The notes under the pieces: model-generated
The model's database searches: none
What the model was told of the DNA's origin: nothing
What the model saw: the letters and a program-made list of their open reading frames with translations, nothing else
Assembly (NCBI GenBank): GCA_964536835.1
Contig: CAZIAZ010000033.1
Location: 1-30,808 of the forward strand
Source of the DNA: DAONFI01 sp035403485
Lineage (GTDB): Bacteria > Planctomycetota > Phycisphaerae > SM23-33
Length of the DNA: 30,808 nt
Direction: 5' to 3'
In this document: positions 7,953 through 15,805 of the stretch, one piece after another
How positions within the stretch are numbered: position 1 is the stretch's first letter
How the letters are laid out: each line of letters starts with the position of its first letter
Position numbers and translations under genes: made by a program

Positions 7953-9344
7953 TTAATTGTCGGGCGTTTCAATGGTCAGCCGCAGACGGTCGGCGCCGCG
8001 CTGGACAATCATCAACAGGTCGAGCGGCGGTTTGTTTGAAATGGCGGCTTCGATAGCCTTTTTGCCGTCGGCGGCGGTGGGGACTTCTTTGCGGTTAATG
8101 CCCACCACGACATCGCCGGCTTTAAGGCCGGCACGGTCGGCTGGCGAATTCGGCACTACGGAGAGTACCAGCAAGCCCTGGGCATCGGCGGCTGGACTGT
8201 CGTCCATGTGCCGGTCAAGTGCTACCTTTTCCCGCATTAGCAGGCCCAGTTTCTTGACGTAAAGTTTGTCGGCTTCACTGGGCATTTTGGGCATGGGCAG
8301 CAGGGTGAGTTCTATATCCTTTTTCTGCGAACCCTGCAAAACAGTAAACCTGACCTTCTCGCCGACGGTTCTGCTCATCAGCCACTTGGTGAAATTCATC
8401 GCCGCCAGTTCCGGCGTGGCAAACGCCTGCAGCGGCTGGCCGTTGACCGCTATTATCAGGTCGCGATTGGCCAAACCCATTGCCGCAGCCTGGCCGGACG
8501 GAATTATCTGATCAACCATAACAGCCGGCGTGGTAAGGCCTTTGGCTTCCATGAGCGTCTTCTGCACGGGAGCGAAACGCTGGACGCCTATCCACGGCAG
8601 ACGACGGGCTTTGCCGTCCTGAGGTATCTGCTGAAGAATGTAGACGAACTCATCGACGGGCAGAAAGGCGATGGTAAATTCATCGTTCCTGAGCGGCATG
8701 TTCATGTTTTTGCGGCTTATCATCACTTCGCAGTCGACGTAAGGCTGGGATGTCACGAGTCCTATAGCCTGGCCGGCGGCATTGAATACCACAGAACCAG
8801 GGCCGGTAAGCGTCCCGCCCGTTACACTGTAAACCATCGTCGGCGTGCGGGTAAGATTCGCGATATACGCACAGCCGAGACGCTGCGACAGCTCGGCGTC
8901 GCCGATGTTTATTCCAGCGGATACGACCATGTCGCCGAGTTCGAGTTTGCAGGACTTCGCAAACGCAATCGGCCGCCATGGATATGACGAGGGCACCTGC
9001 ACGAAACTGAGGCCCGTAGCAGGATCCACACCCAGCAACTTGCCGGAAAAACTCTGACGTTCGACACCCGGCACGATGATTTCTATTGATTCGATTTTAT
9101 CGGTGCGGATGCGGGAATCGACGGCATACGTCATCATTATCTGCGGGCTGATGCTTATACCCGTACCCACCGTTATGCGAGAGCCAAGTTCATCCGTAGT
9201 CTTGCAGCGGATGAGGGCTATGGAATTCTTCGTAGCCGCTGCGATGCGCTTGATTGTGGAAGACGCCTCATCGGCGGCTGCCGACGAAACCAGAATTGCA
9301 ACTGCTGCTATTGTTGATAGAAGGACGCGCCTGTCAAATTTCAT
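7953..9344 (-). CDS. HtrA/DegP-like protein with two PDZ domains and no catalytic triad
   Basis: The ATG has AAGGAGA 8 bases upstream, and a signal peptide covers about residues 1-24. Residues 30-240 follow the trypsin-like layout of HtrA proteases, but the catalytic residues are gone. The segment where the His motif should be reads SPQIMMTYAVDSR (no His). The Asp motif survives as GVDPATGLSFVQV (D107). The GNSGG serine motif is replaced by LTGPGSVVFN, in which Pro or Gly falls at the serine position. PDZ1 covers about 250-350 (VDQIIPSGQAAAMGLANRD) and PDZ2 about 365-460 (SVVPNSPADRAGLKAGDVV). In known families such pseudoproteases act as scaffolds or chaperones. Here a periplasmic binding role with the neighbouring TPR/HEAT protein is inferred. 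Confidence 0.85.
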   Translation of the reverse strand: MKFDRRVLLSTIAAVAILVSSAAADEASSTIKRIAAATKNSIALIRCKTTDELGSRITVGTGISISPQIMMTYAVDSRIRTDKIESIEIIVPGVERQSFSGKLLGVDPATGLSFVQVPSSYPWRPIAFAKSCKLELGDMVVSAGINIGDAELSQRLGCAYIANLTRTPTMVYSVTGGTLTGPGSVVFNAAGQAIGLVTSQPYVDCEVMISRKNMNMPLRNDEFTIAFLPVDEFVYILQQIPQDGKARRLPWIGVQRFAPVQKTLMEAKGLTTPAVMVDQIIPSGQAAAMGLANRDLIIAVNGQPLQAFATPELAAMNFTKWLMSRTVGEKVRFTVLQGSQKKDIELTLLPMPKMPSEADKLYVKKLGLLMREKVALDRHMDDSPAADAQGLLVLSVVPNSPADRAGLKAGDVVVGINRKEVPTAADGKKAIEAAISNKPPLDLLMIVQRGADRLRLTIETPDN

Positions 9345-9470
9345 ATGACCGTCTCCTTAAGATGATTTTCAATCCTTGCATCGGACGCGCATGTACAAAA
9401 CCGTCCGACAACATCCTGAACGCCAGGTTCTCAAAATAAAAAATTTTTGAAAACCACTCTCCAAGTTTAA

Positions 9471-10871
9471 CTATTTGGGTTTGTTATGCAATAATTCCTT
9501 GCGTTTTAATGCACATGGGCCGGCTGACGGCCGCAGTTTCACCAGATGCCATATCACAAGGCCGGCGGCTACGATGAACCATGCACTTATCTGATTATGC
9601 GTCCAATTTCCGTGAAAAAGATTAAAATGGTCATCGTCGCGGACGCTTTCAAGCAGGAAACGGGTCGGCGGATAAAGTATCAGCATAAGGGCAAAAACCT
9701 GTCCCTCGCATTTGCGGTATCGGAAAAACAGGTTCAATAGCCCGAAAAGCAGCAGGGCGTTTATTATGCCCAACACCTGTGCAGGCCGCCGTTTCGGCGT
9801 CCACTGAGTCCTGAGGATGTCGTACATATTCTGACGCAGCCATGAATCGGCGGCTTGGCGTTCGGCGGCTGACAGGTGGCCGTTGCGGTCGGCGTCGAAG
9901 TTTTGAAGCAGATTCGCCAGCCTGGCCTGCATATATTTCTGCATTTCACCGAAACTCAACATCCCGTCGCCGTCGGCGTCGAACGCGACAGCCTGCGACC
10001 ATGACTCGCTGCCGCGAAGTATGCCGGTTTTGTCGGCAAGGGATTTTTCAAACTGATGCCTGGAAATCGTCGAATCGCCGCCGGATGAGATTTGAAACAG
10101 CTTTGCCGCTTCGTCAGCCGGCAGCAGAAGCACGTCAACCTGGTTGCAGTTGAGTTGGCCGTGATATTCCGACAGCGGTATGAGCATGTTCCGCGTGGAG
10201 TCGCGGTTCTGGTCTTCAAGATGACGGGTCTGCTTGACGAATGTGTTTATCAGCCGTTCATCCGGCGTGACAAGACCCTGCCAGTAAAGGTCGGTATAAA
10301 TCGGCGACGTCGACTGGTCGGGGCTGTACGGCGAATCGCCGTCGAAGTTCAACAGCGGCCTTGAAATCATGGGAAATTTCATCCCAAGCAGCCAATCCTG
10401 ATTTGCCGGCCCGCCCCAGCAGCAGCCGTTGAGCGTGCAGCCCATCCGGCCGAATGCAAGGCCCAACATGAGACTGGGGGCGATTATGTCCAAAAAACGT
10501 CGAGCCGGCAGTTTTTTGAATTGAAGATAGATAATTACGATGATTGCTCCGCCGGCTAATCCGCCGAAGTATATAAGGCCGCCGGCTGAGACGTCAATCA
10601 GGCTGGCGATGAGATTCGTACTGCCGGCGTAATCGGCCCAGTGCCTGGCGACGTAAAAAATTCTCGCCCCCACTACGCCGCCCGCCAACGCCAGTACGCC
10701 GCATTGCGTCACGATTTCCTGGTCTTCGCCGCATCGCCTGGCTCGCCATCTCGCCACCAGAATCCCGCAGATGAATCCGAGCACCAGCATAAGGCCATAC
10801 CCGAATATGCGCAGATGCAGCTCACTGCCAAATATGTTGAATCGGCCAAAATCGATGATAATCTGCTGCAT
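9471..10871 (-). CDS. lgt: Prolipoprotein diacylglyceryl transferase with an EF-hand insertion
   Basis: Lgt moves diacylglycerol from phosphatidylglycerol to the lipobox cysteine of prolipoproteins in the inner membrane. Residues 1-165 show the membrane core, with SAGGLIYFGGLAGG and GRMGCTLNGCCWGG (the Lgt signature region). Residues 363-446 give the last helices, with YPPTRFLLESVRDDD. Between them lies an insertion of about 190 residues, making 466 in all against about 270-290 usual. It carries two textbook EF-hand loops, DADGDGMLSFGE (298-309) and DADRNGHLSAAE (326-337), and a weaker third near 262-275. The position usually occupied by the E. coli His103 residue reads Phe here. The ATG has AAAGGA 6 bases upstream. 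It follows panD by 15 bases, probably in one transcript. Confidence 0.93.
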   Translation of the reverse strand: MQQIIIDFGRFNIFGSELHLRIFGYGLMLVLGFICGILVARWRARRCGEDQEIVTQCGVLALAGGVVGARIFYVARHWADYAGSTNLIASLIDVSAGGLIYFGGLAGGAIIVIIYLQFKKLPARRFLDIIAPSLMLGLAFGRMGCTLNGCCWGGPANQDWLLGMKFPMISRPLLNFDGDSPYSPDQSTSPIYTDLYWQGLVTPDERLINTFVKQTRHLEDQNRDSTRNMLIPLSEYHGQLNCNQVDVLLLPADEAAKLFQISSGGDSTISRHQFEKSLADKTGILRGSESWSQAVAFDADGDGMLSFGEMQKYMQARLANLLQNFDADRNGHLSAAERQAADSWLRQNMYDILRTQWTPKRRPAQVLGIINALLLFGLLNLFFRYRKCEGQVFALMLILYPPTRFLLESVRDDDHFNLFHGNWTHNQISAWFIVAAGLVIWHLVKLRPSAGPCALKRKELLHNKPK

Positions 10872-10886
10872 CAGAATCCTTTCCGG

Positions 10887-11249
10887 TCAGTATGTCATTA
10901 TCTCTTTGATGTTGTTGGCGTCATCCATGACGGCTACTCTGGGTTTGAGTGTTTTGGCCTGAGTTTCATCGAGGTACGCGTATGCCATGATTATTATTTT
11001 GTGGCCGACCTTCACCAGGTGGGCGGCTGCGCCGTTTACGCAGAATACGCCGCTGCCGCGGCTGCCGCGGAAAACGTAGGTTTCAAAACGGCTGGCATTG
11101 TCGACGTCGGCTACCACGACGCATTCGCCTGGCAGTATGCCGGTGGCGTCGAGTATGTCTTCGTCTATCGTGATACTGCCCACGTAGTCCACGCACGCTT
11201 CAGTGACCGTGGCACGGTGTATCTTCGCCCTGAGCATCTTTAGTGTCAT
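10887..11249 (-). CDS. panD: Aspartate 1-decarboxylase, pyruvoyl enzyme
   Basis: PanD converts aspartate to beta-alanine, the amine half of pantothenate. The start is set at the ATG 11247-11249. A TTG three codons upstream is possible but unlikely. The 120-residue protein aligns along its whole length with the family: MLRAKIHRATVTEA, then YVGSITID with Gly24-Ser25, where self-cleavage creates the pyruvoyl group. It continues with NGAAAHLVKVGHKIIIMAY, which holds the conserved Asn-Gly-Ala-Ala segment. It lies between panC and lgt, so beta-alanine and pantoate ligation are encoded together. panB and panE are not in the window. Confidence 0.96.
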   Translation of the reverse strand: MTLKMLRAKIHRATVTEACVDYVGSITIDEDILDATGILPGECVVVADVDNASRFETYVFRGSRGSGVFCVNGAAAHLVKVGHKIIIMAYAYLDETQAKTLKPRVAVMDDANNIKEIMTY

Positions 11250-11318
11250 TTGCTGCAAGTCCCTGTCATCGAATCCTTTTTCAATAAAAATCTCAAGTCA
11301 GTCAATTATAACAAAATA

Positions 11319-12188
11319 TCACGGCAGTTCCATGTAAATATTGTCAATCAGCCTCGTTTGGCCGAATTTCACGGCTACGGCGATGACGATATTGCCGACA
11401 GGAAAAGCTATATCGTGCAGGTCTTCAGCATCTACCATCTGGACGTAATTTATTCTGCCGGCTGGAGCGTTGGTGCGGATGCAATCCGCGACGAATTCGG
11501 TGACGTCGTCATTGGTGGGCAGTTCGCCGGCTAGTATGGCGTCCCGCGCGGCGAAGAGTGCGTCGCTGAGTGCTGCAGCCTGTCGCCGATGTTCCGCCGA
11601 AAGATAGGCATTGCGGCTGGACATGGCTAGGCCGTCCGCTTCCCGAACTATGGGACAGGCCTCGATTTTTATCGGAAAATCAAGATCGCGAACCATCTGG
11701 CGGATAATCGCCGCCTGCTGGTAATCCTTTTGGCCGAAATATGCGACGTCCGGCTGAACTATGTTGAAGAGTTTTGATACAACCAGGCATACGCCGGCGA
11801 AGTGCGTCGGCCGATTCCTGCCGCACAGATTTGCCGCCAGAGACGGAACTTCTATCCTGGTGAGTATGGCGTCTTTGCCGGCAGGGTACATGACTTCGTC
11901 GGACGGCATGAAAACCAACGACGCGCCGCATGATTCACAGAGTTTTATATCGTTGTCCGGCGTTCTTGGGTATTTGTCCAAATCCTCCGATGGAGAAAAT
12001 TGCGTCGGATTCAGATATATGCTCACTACAGCCATGCCGCAGTCGCGGGCGGCTGCTCTCACGAGCGAAGCATGGCCTTCGTGCAATGCTCCCATGGTGG
12101 GCACAAGACCGACTTTTCTGCCTTCCTTCCTGGCATCTCGCACCGCAGTGCGAACTTCATCTATGTTCCGTGTTACGCGTATGCTCAT
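11319..12188 (-). CDS. panC: Pantothenate synthetase (pantoate-beta-alanine ligase)
   Basis: PanC joins pantoate and beta-alanine with ATP through a pantoyl-adenylate. The start is the ATG giving MSIRVTRN, since GATGAGG lies 8 bases before it. An upstream ATG would itself overlap that site. The 289-residue protein has PTMGALHEGHASLV with the HxGH nucleotide-binding element, NPTQF, AYFGQKDYQQ, and VREADGLAMSSRNAYL with the KMSKS-like SSR. Its product uses the beta-alanine made by the next gene, panD. The gap to the upstream deoxynucleoside kinase (89 bases) holds three small hairpins. Confidence 0.97.
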   Translation of the reverse strand: MSIRVTRNIDEVRTAVRDARKEGRKVGLVPTMGALHEGHASLVRAAARDCGMAVVSIYLNPTQFSPSEDLDKYPRTPDNDIKLCESCGASLVFMPSDEVMYPAGKDAILTRIEVPSLAANLCGRNRPTHFAGVCLVVSKLFNIVQPDVAYFGQKDYQQAAIIRQMVRDLDFPIKIEACPIVREADGLAMSSRNAYLSAEHRRQAAALSDALFAARDAILAGELPTNDDVTEFVADCIRTNAPAGRINYVQMVDAEDLHDIAFPVGNIVIAVAVKFGQTRLIDNIYMELP

Positions 12189-12203
12189 TTCAGACAACCT
12201 CAT

Positions 12204-12266
12204 CCCTGATACAGGGTATTATCGAAAGCTGCTTCGCTTTCCTCGTCAGTCAATGTCGTTACTGAC
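12204..12266 (-). repeat. Three small hairpins in the gap before panC
   Basis: Three inverted repeats lie in a row: GTCAGT/ACTGAC (12245-12250 with 12261-12266), GAAAGC/GCTTTC (12224-12229 with 12236-12241) and CCCTG/CAGGG (12204-12208 with 12212-12216). None has a T-run, so they are not plain terminators. They could be an mRNA-stability or processing site, or a worn repeat. Confidence 0.4.
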
Positions 12267-12277
12267 ACAATGTCGAA

Positions 12278-12877
12278 TCAACCTCGATATGCTCTTATTA
12301 CATCAACAATGCCTGCAAGAACTTGCGGCTTTCGGAAATCTCCGGCAGTTGCGTCCAGCCGCAGAAAGCCGCAATTTTCAGGGACTTCTATATCAAACTG
12401 TTTTTGCCGCAGATATTCAAGAAATTCCCGCGTAAAAACACTTTCATAATTTCGGCCTCTCGCGGCGATGCGGTTGTACAGGACTTCGACATCGACGTCG
12501 AGATGAATCATGAAATCCGGCTGTTTGACGAATCGGGCCATCTTGCCGGCGATGAAATCATATGTCTCAAGGTCATGGCCCCTGAGTTTCCACTCGGCGA
12601 AAATCCTGTCCTGAGAAAAGCCGTAATCGCTTACGTATAAACCGCTTTCCGGCCAGCCTGTCAGATTCAACTGTGTCGCGCGGGATGTCAGGAAATACAG
12701 CTGGGACGGCAGGTCGAGTTCGCTGTTGCCCATATAACTTTCGGCGAGAAAAGGATTTTTCGCATAATCTTCACGTATGCATACCGCGTCGAGTTGTCGG
12801 CTGAGCAGTTCCGCCAGTGTGGTTTTGCCTGCGCCTACCGCGCCGATAATACTGATGAGTCGTGCGGCAGCCGTCAT
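12278..12877 (-). CDS. Deoxynucleoside kinase family protein
   Basis: It phosphorylates a deoxynucleoside (dA, dG or dC type; which one is not readable) to salvage DNA precursors. The 199-residue protein has a P-loop IGAVGAGKTT (11-20), the catalytic-acid region REDYAKNPFL (Glu36), SDYGFSQDRIFAE (83-95) in the place of the ERS motif, and a lid RIAARGRNYES. Its ATG overlaps the folK stop by 4 bases (ATGA). This folK-dNK-panC order is known in several bacterial phyla, so the linkage to cofactor genes is expected. The fused or adjacent HPPK/dNK pair has no proven joint reaction. Confidence 0.88.
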   Translation of the reverse strand: MTAAARLISIIGAVGAGKTTLAELLSRQLDAVCIREDYAKNPFLAESYMGNSELDLPSQLYFLTSRATQLNLTGWPESGLYVSDYGFSQDRIFAEWKLRGHDLETYDFIAGKMARFVKQPDFMIHLDVDVEVLYNRIAARGRNYESVFTREFLEYLRQKQFDIEVPENCGFLRLDATAGDFRKPQVLAGIVDVIRAYRG

Positions 12878-13359
12878 TTTTTTATATTCTCCAGCTTCCT
12901 GAGCATTTCGCCGGCTGTCATGAAATTTAGAGGATGCCGAACCTGCGGGGCGATGGACTCCAGCGGCCCAAGTACGAAACTTCGCTCATGCATGCGTGGG
13001 TGCGGTATGGTGAGTTGCGGCGTATCGATTATTTCGTCGTCGTAGTATATTATATCCAGGTCGCAGCTGCGAGGGCCCCAGCGGAGTTCGCGGCTACGGT
13101 CACGGCCGAGCGAAGATTCTATGGCGTGTAATGCAGCCAGCAATTCTTGCGGAGTAAGTTCGGTCTCGATTTCAGCTACGCCGTTGAGATAATCGCCCTG
13201 GCCAGCCGGCCCGCCGACGGGCTGAGTCTCCATGAACGCGGAAACACGTTTCAGCGTTATGCCCGAAGTGCGCCGCATCATGTCGAGCGCGTCGCGCAGG
13301 GTCTGGCCTCTGTTGCCGACGTTGCTGCCTAGTGCGATATATGCCGTGACTCGTTTCAT
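12874..13359 (-). CDS. folK: 2-amino-4-hydroxy-6-hydroxymethyldihydropteridine pyrophosphokinase
   Basis: HPPK transfers pyrophosphate from ATP to the pterin alcohol, one step before dihydropteroate synthase in folate synthesis. The 161-residue protein is full length and has YIALGSNVGNR, SAFMETQPVGGPAGQGDYLNG, SLGRDRSRELRWGPRSCDLD (the ATP and Mg site with the DxD pair) and IPHPRMHERSFVLGPL. It overlaps its neighbours by 4 bases at both ends, so it is translationally coupled to the flippase-like gene before it and the deoxynucleoside kinase after it. Folate made here also serves fhs, 9 kb away. Confidence 0.97.
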   Translation of the reverse strand: MKRVTAYIALGSNVGNRGQTLRDALDMMRRTSGITLKRVSAFMETQPVGGPAGQGDYLNGVAEIETELTPQELLAALHAIESSLGRDRSRELRWGPRSCDLDIIYYDDEIIDTPQLTIPHPRMHERSFVLGPLESIAPQVRHPLNFMTAGEMLRKLENIKK

Positions 13360-14552
13360 TGCTGTCGTTTGTCGTCCTCCAGTTCCTCCGCCATCTCAAG
13401 CTGTCGCTCAAGTTTGTCGGGAGTGGATATTTTTGGGCCTTTGACTGCTACCAGAAGGCCGGGTAGCGAGAGTATTATCGGGATAATTCTGGCAAGCAGC
13501 GATACTGCAAAAAGGCCGGTGACGGCTGCTGCGGTCGGCGCCAGGAACTCAACGTACATGCTTTCAATAAAACCCACGCCGCCAGGAGTTAACGGGATAA
13601 CCCCTATTATGTAAATTATAGGCAGATATATGAAGTAGCGGTAGACCGGAATATTCGGCAGCAGTGAATGGCCTATCAGGGCTATCGAGCCGAAAACCGT
13701 TAAATGTACCATCAGACCCACCATCGAATTGCATATCATCGCCAGAGGATGACGGCGATATTCGTTCAGAGCGTTGCCGGCGTGCTCGAAATGTTTTGAT
13801 ATCACCATGCGGCTAAAGAGCTTATGGGAAAACAGCATCCTTCTGAGTTTCGGCGAAAGCACAAAAACAATCCCGCAGACGATTATGGCTGATATTATTG
13901 AAATTGCGATTATTGCGGGCTTGACCTGGCTGACCGTTACATTGCCGCATAATAGAACCCATCCCAGCATTATGATTGCCAGCATCGCCATCGCCCCGAT
14001 GCCGATTATTCTGTCCGTGAATATCGTGACGAGGAGGACGGCGGTATGTTTGGTGCGTTTGGAGGCATAGAGGGCTTTGACGAGGTCGCCGCCTATCGTG
14101 CCGGGGATGACGTAGTTGAAAAAAAGGCCCAGAAATGTGTAGCTAAGCGCGTCAAAAAGGCTCATGTCGAGTTTCTGCAATCTGACCAGCCACCACCATC
14201 GTATGCCCACCAGCACCAGCCCGACGAAATAAATCACAGCCGCCAGTATCAGAACCCATAAATTGATGTCGATAAGTATCGATTTCAAGCCTTTGTGTAT
14301 GTATTCGCTGCCTCCCTGGACAATTGGTTTATATCCGCCGGCGGCTGGGTTTACGGATTTCGTCGTATTGTCAAACATTCCCTGCGAGACCAGCAGGCCG
14401 CCATTGGCGTCGTGCCCGCGGCAGACGTGCGAAGTACCGTCGGCAGACACTATATAATCATTCCAGTGCGCCTTGGATAGAACCCAGCCCAGCAGGGCGG
14501 CTGCGAGCAGTACCTTAAGCGTTATCAGGAGTATTCTGTTGCGTACTTTCAC
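13356..14552 (-). CDS. Flippase-like membrane protein, LPG_synthase_TM (UPF0104) family
   Basis: The start is a GTG at 14550-14552 with only a weak ribosome site. The 398-residue protein has about eight membrane helices. Family landmarks are FFNYVIPGTIGGDLVKALYASK (residues about 150-172, interrupted here) and IIGVIPLTPGGVGFIESMYVEF near the end, typical of the membrane half of lysyl-phosphatidylglycerol synthases. The catalytic transferase half is absent, so it is probably a lipid or polyprenol flippase; its substrate is unknown. Between helix 1 and helix 2 is an extra loop of about 75 residues (from SKAHWNDYIV to ILIDIN). Such loops occur in planctomycete members, and this one would face the periplasm. 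It is the first gene of the folate/pantothenate run. Confidence 0.85.
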   Translation of the reverse strand: MKVRNRILLITLKVLLAAALLGWVLSKAHWNDYIVSADGTSHVCRGHDANGGLLVSQGMFDNTTKSVNPAAGGYKPIVQGGSEYIHKGLKSILIDINLWVLILAAVIYFVGLVLVGIRWWWLVRLQKLDMSLFDALSYTFLGLFFNYVIPGTIGGDLVKALYASKRTKHTAVLLVTIFTDRIIGIGAMAMLAIIMLGWVLLCGNVTVSQVKPAIIAISIISAIIVCGIVFVLSPKLRRMLFSHKLFSRMVISKHFEHAGNALNEYRRHPLAMICNSMVGLMVHLTVFGSIALIGHSLLPNIPVYRYFIYLPIIYIIGVIPLTPGGVGFIESMYVEFLAPTAAAVTGLFAVSLLARIIPIILSLPGLLVAVKGPKISTPDKLERQLEMAEELEDDKRQQ

Positions 14553-14962
14553 GGCATTTCTTTCACTTGCACGAAGTTATGCATAAGCGGGGATTATATG
14601 CCAAAAGAATTTTTTTTGCACGCGCCGGTTGAATGTTGATGCAAAAAAACATAAACTTAAAAAACTGTTTGGCGCAATTTTAAGCTGTTTTGCCGACATT
14701 ATGGAGGCCAGCAACCTGAAAACAGTTGCTTCCAACCGTTTCCCGTACGTAAGATATGACGGCTAAAAAGCATAACTACGGTTGCGCATACTGGAAAATT
14801 GTAAAAAAGGCGTCGTTCTCCGAATGACGCAAAGTACAGATTTTAGGGTTTGTCATTCGTAATTTCGAGGTTTTGGCTGGCAGTAATTCACTTATAGTTG
14901 AGTAGTTGAGCTATTATCATTTTTTTATGAATTGGTGGTATTTTAAAGGAGTGTTAAATCCG
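14553..14962. other. Divergent intergenic region between the two main operons
   Basis: This 410-base region carries no gene. It holds the minus-strand TATAAT (14593-14598), an AT hairpin CTTAAAA/TTTTAAG (14656-14662, 14678-14684), an inverted repeat CGAATGAC/GTCATTCG (14821-14828, 14852-14859), and a TATAGT (14893-14898) that could be the -10 of the kinase promoter, although no convincing -35 precedes it. AAAGGAG at 14945-14951 is the ribosome site of the kinase. The 8-bp inverted repeat, 34 bases upstream of the TATAGT box, is a plausible regulator site. Confidence 0.5.
14593..14598 (-). promoter_or_regulatory. Candidate -10 box for the long minus-strand operon
   Basis: On the minus strand TATAAT lies here, giving a start near 14586 and about 34 bases of leader to the GTG at 14552. 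The matching -35 region (GTGCAA, 17 bases upstream) is poor, so the call rests on the -10 alone. Confidence 0.4.
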
Positions 14963-15805
14963 ATGGGTTCTTTGCCGAAAAAGGTGTTTTATCTGCCAGG
15001 GTACAATCTGGTCCGGATACTCGGCCACGGAGCGGCCAGTACCATATGGGAAGTAAAATGCATAGAAACGGGGCGTACTTTCGCCGTCAAACGTGTCTGC
15101 CGGGCATCAAAGTCCGACCAGCGATTCGTTGACCAGATAAAAAACGAATACCAGATAGCATCCAAAATATCGCACAGCAATATCCGTAAAGTTTATAACC
15201 TGCGGATTGTGCGGCGTTTATTCGTGGTTTCAGAAGTCCACATGCTGATGGAATATTGCCCTGGCGTGAGCGTCGCCGATAATCGTCCGACCGACATACT
15301 TGAAGCGTGCGGCATTTTTGCGCAGGTGGCCAACGCGATGCAGGCGATGAATGAGGCGGGTTTCGTTCATGCCGACATGAAGCCCAACAATATCATCGTA
15401 GACGACAACGGCAATGCCAAGATAATAGACCTCGGCCAATGCTGTCCCATCGGCACGATAAAAAAACGTATCCAGGGTACGCCTGACTATATTGCCCCTG
15501 AACAGGTACGCCGGTTTCCGCTGGATGCCCGTACCGACGTGTACAATTTCGGCGCGTCGCTCTACTGGACGCTGACTGGCAAGCCCATCCCGACCATTCT
15601 GGCCAAGCCAGGCAGCATGACCGTCCCCGGCCAGAATGCGATGGCGACGCCGCCTGAAAAACTGAATGCCGACGTTCCGCCGCTGCTCAGCAGATTGATA
15701 TTGGACTGCATTCGTCTTCAGCCGGTAGAACGGCCAGCCAGCATGAGAGAGGTCTCAATGCGGCTGGGGCTGATACTTCAAAAACTTCTGGTGCCGGCGT
15801 CATGA
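14963..15805 (+). CDS. Serine/threonine protein kinase (Hanks type, soluble)
   Basis: The start is set at the ATG with AAAGGAG 11 bases upstream; the frame is open further but without a better site. The 280-residue protein is essentially one kinase domain: glycine loop GHGAAS (21-26), lysine AVKRV (K43), alpha-C Glu62, catalytic loop HADMKPNN (136-143), metal site as DLG instead of DFG (156-158), APE (178-180) and D192. The Arg that usually precedes the catalytic Asp is Ala, so it is a non-RD kinase and may not need activation-loop phosphorylation. No membrane helix or sensor domain is seen. Its stop overlaps the phosphoesterase start (ATGA), so the two are made together. Targets are unknown. 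Confidence 0.93.
   Translation: MGSLPKKVFYLPGYNLVRILGHGAASTIWEVKCIETGRTFAVKRVCRASKSDQRFVDQIKNEYQIASKISHSNIRKVYNLRIVRRLFVVSEVHMLMEYCPGVSVADNRPTDILEACGIFAQVANAMQAMNEAGFVHADMKPNNIIVDDNGNAKIIDLGQCCPIGTIKKRIQGTPDYIAPEQVRRFPLDARTDVYNFGASLYWTLTGKPIPTILAKPGSMTVPGQNAMATPPEKLNADVPPLLSRLILDCIRLQPVERPASMREVSMRLGLILQKLLVPAS

Noticed and set aside
7953..9344. Calling this gene an active DegP-type serine protease
   Set aside because: The His and Ser of the triad cannot be found at their expected places.
9381..9408. TCGGACG/CGTCCGA hairpin between lgt and the HtrA-like gene as a terminator
   Set aside because: The stem is good but no T-run follows on the minus strand, so it is at most an mRNA structure.
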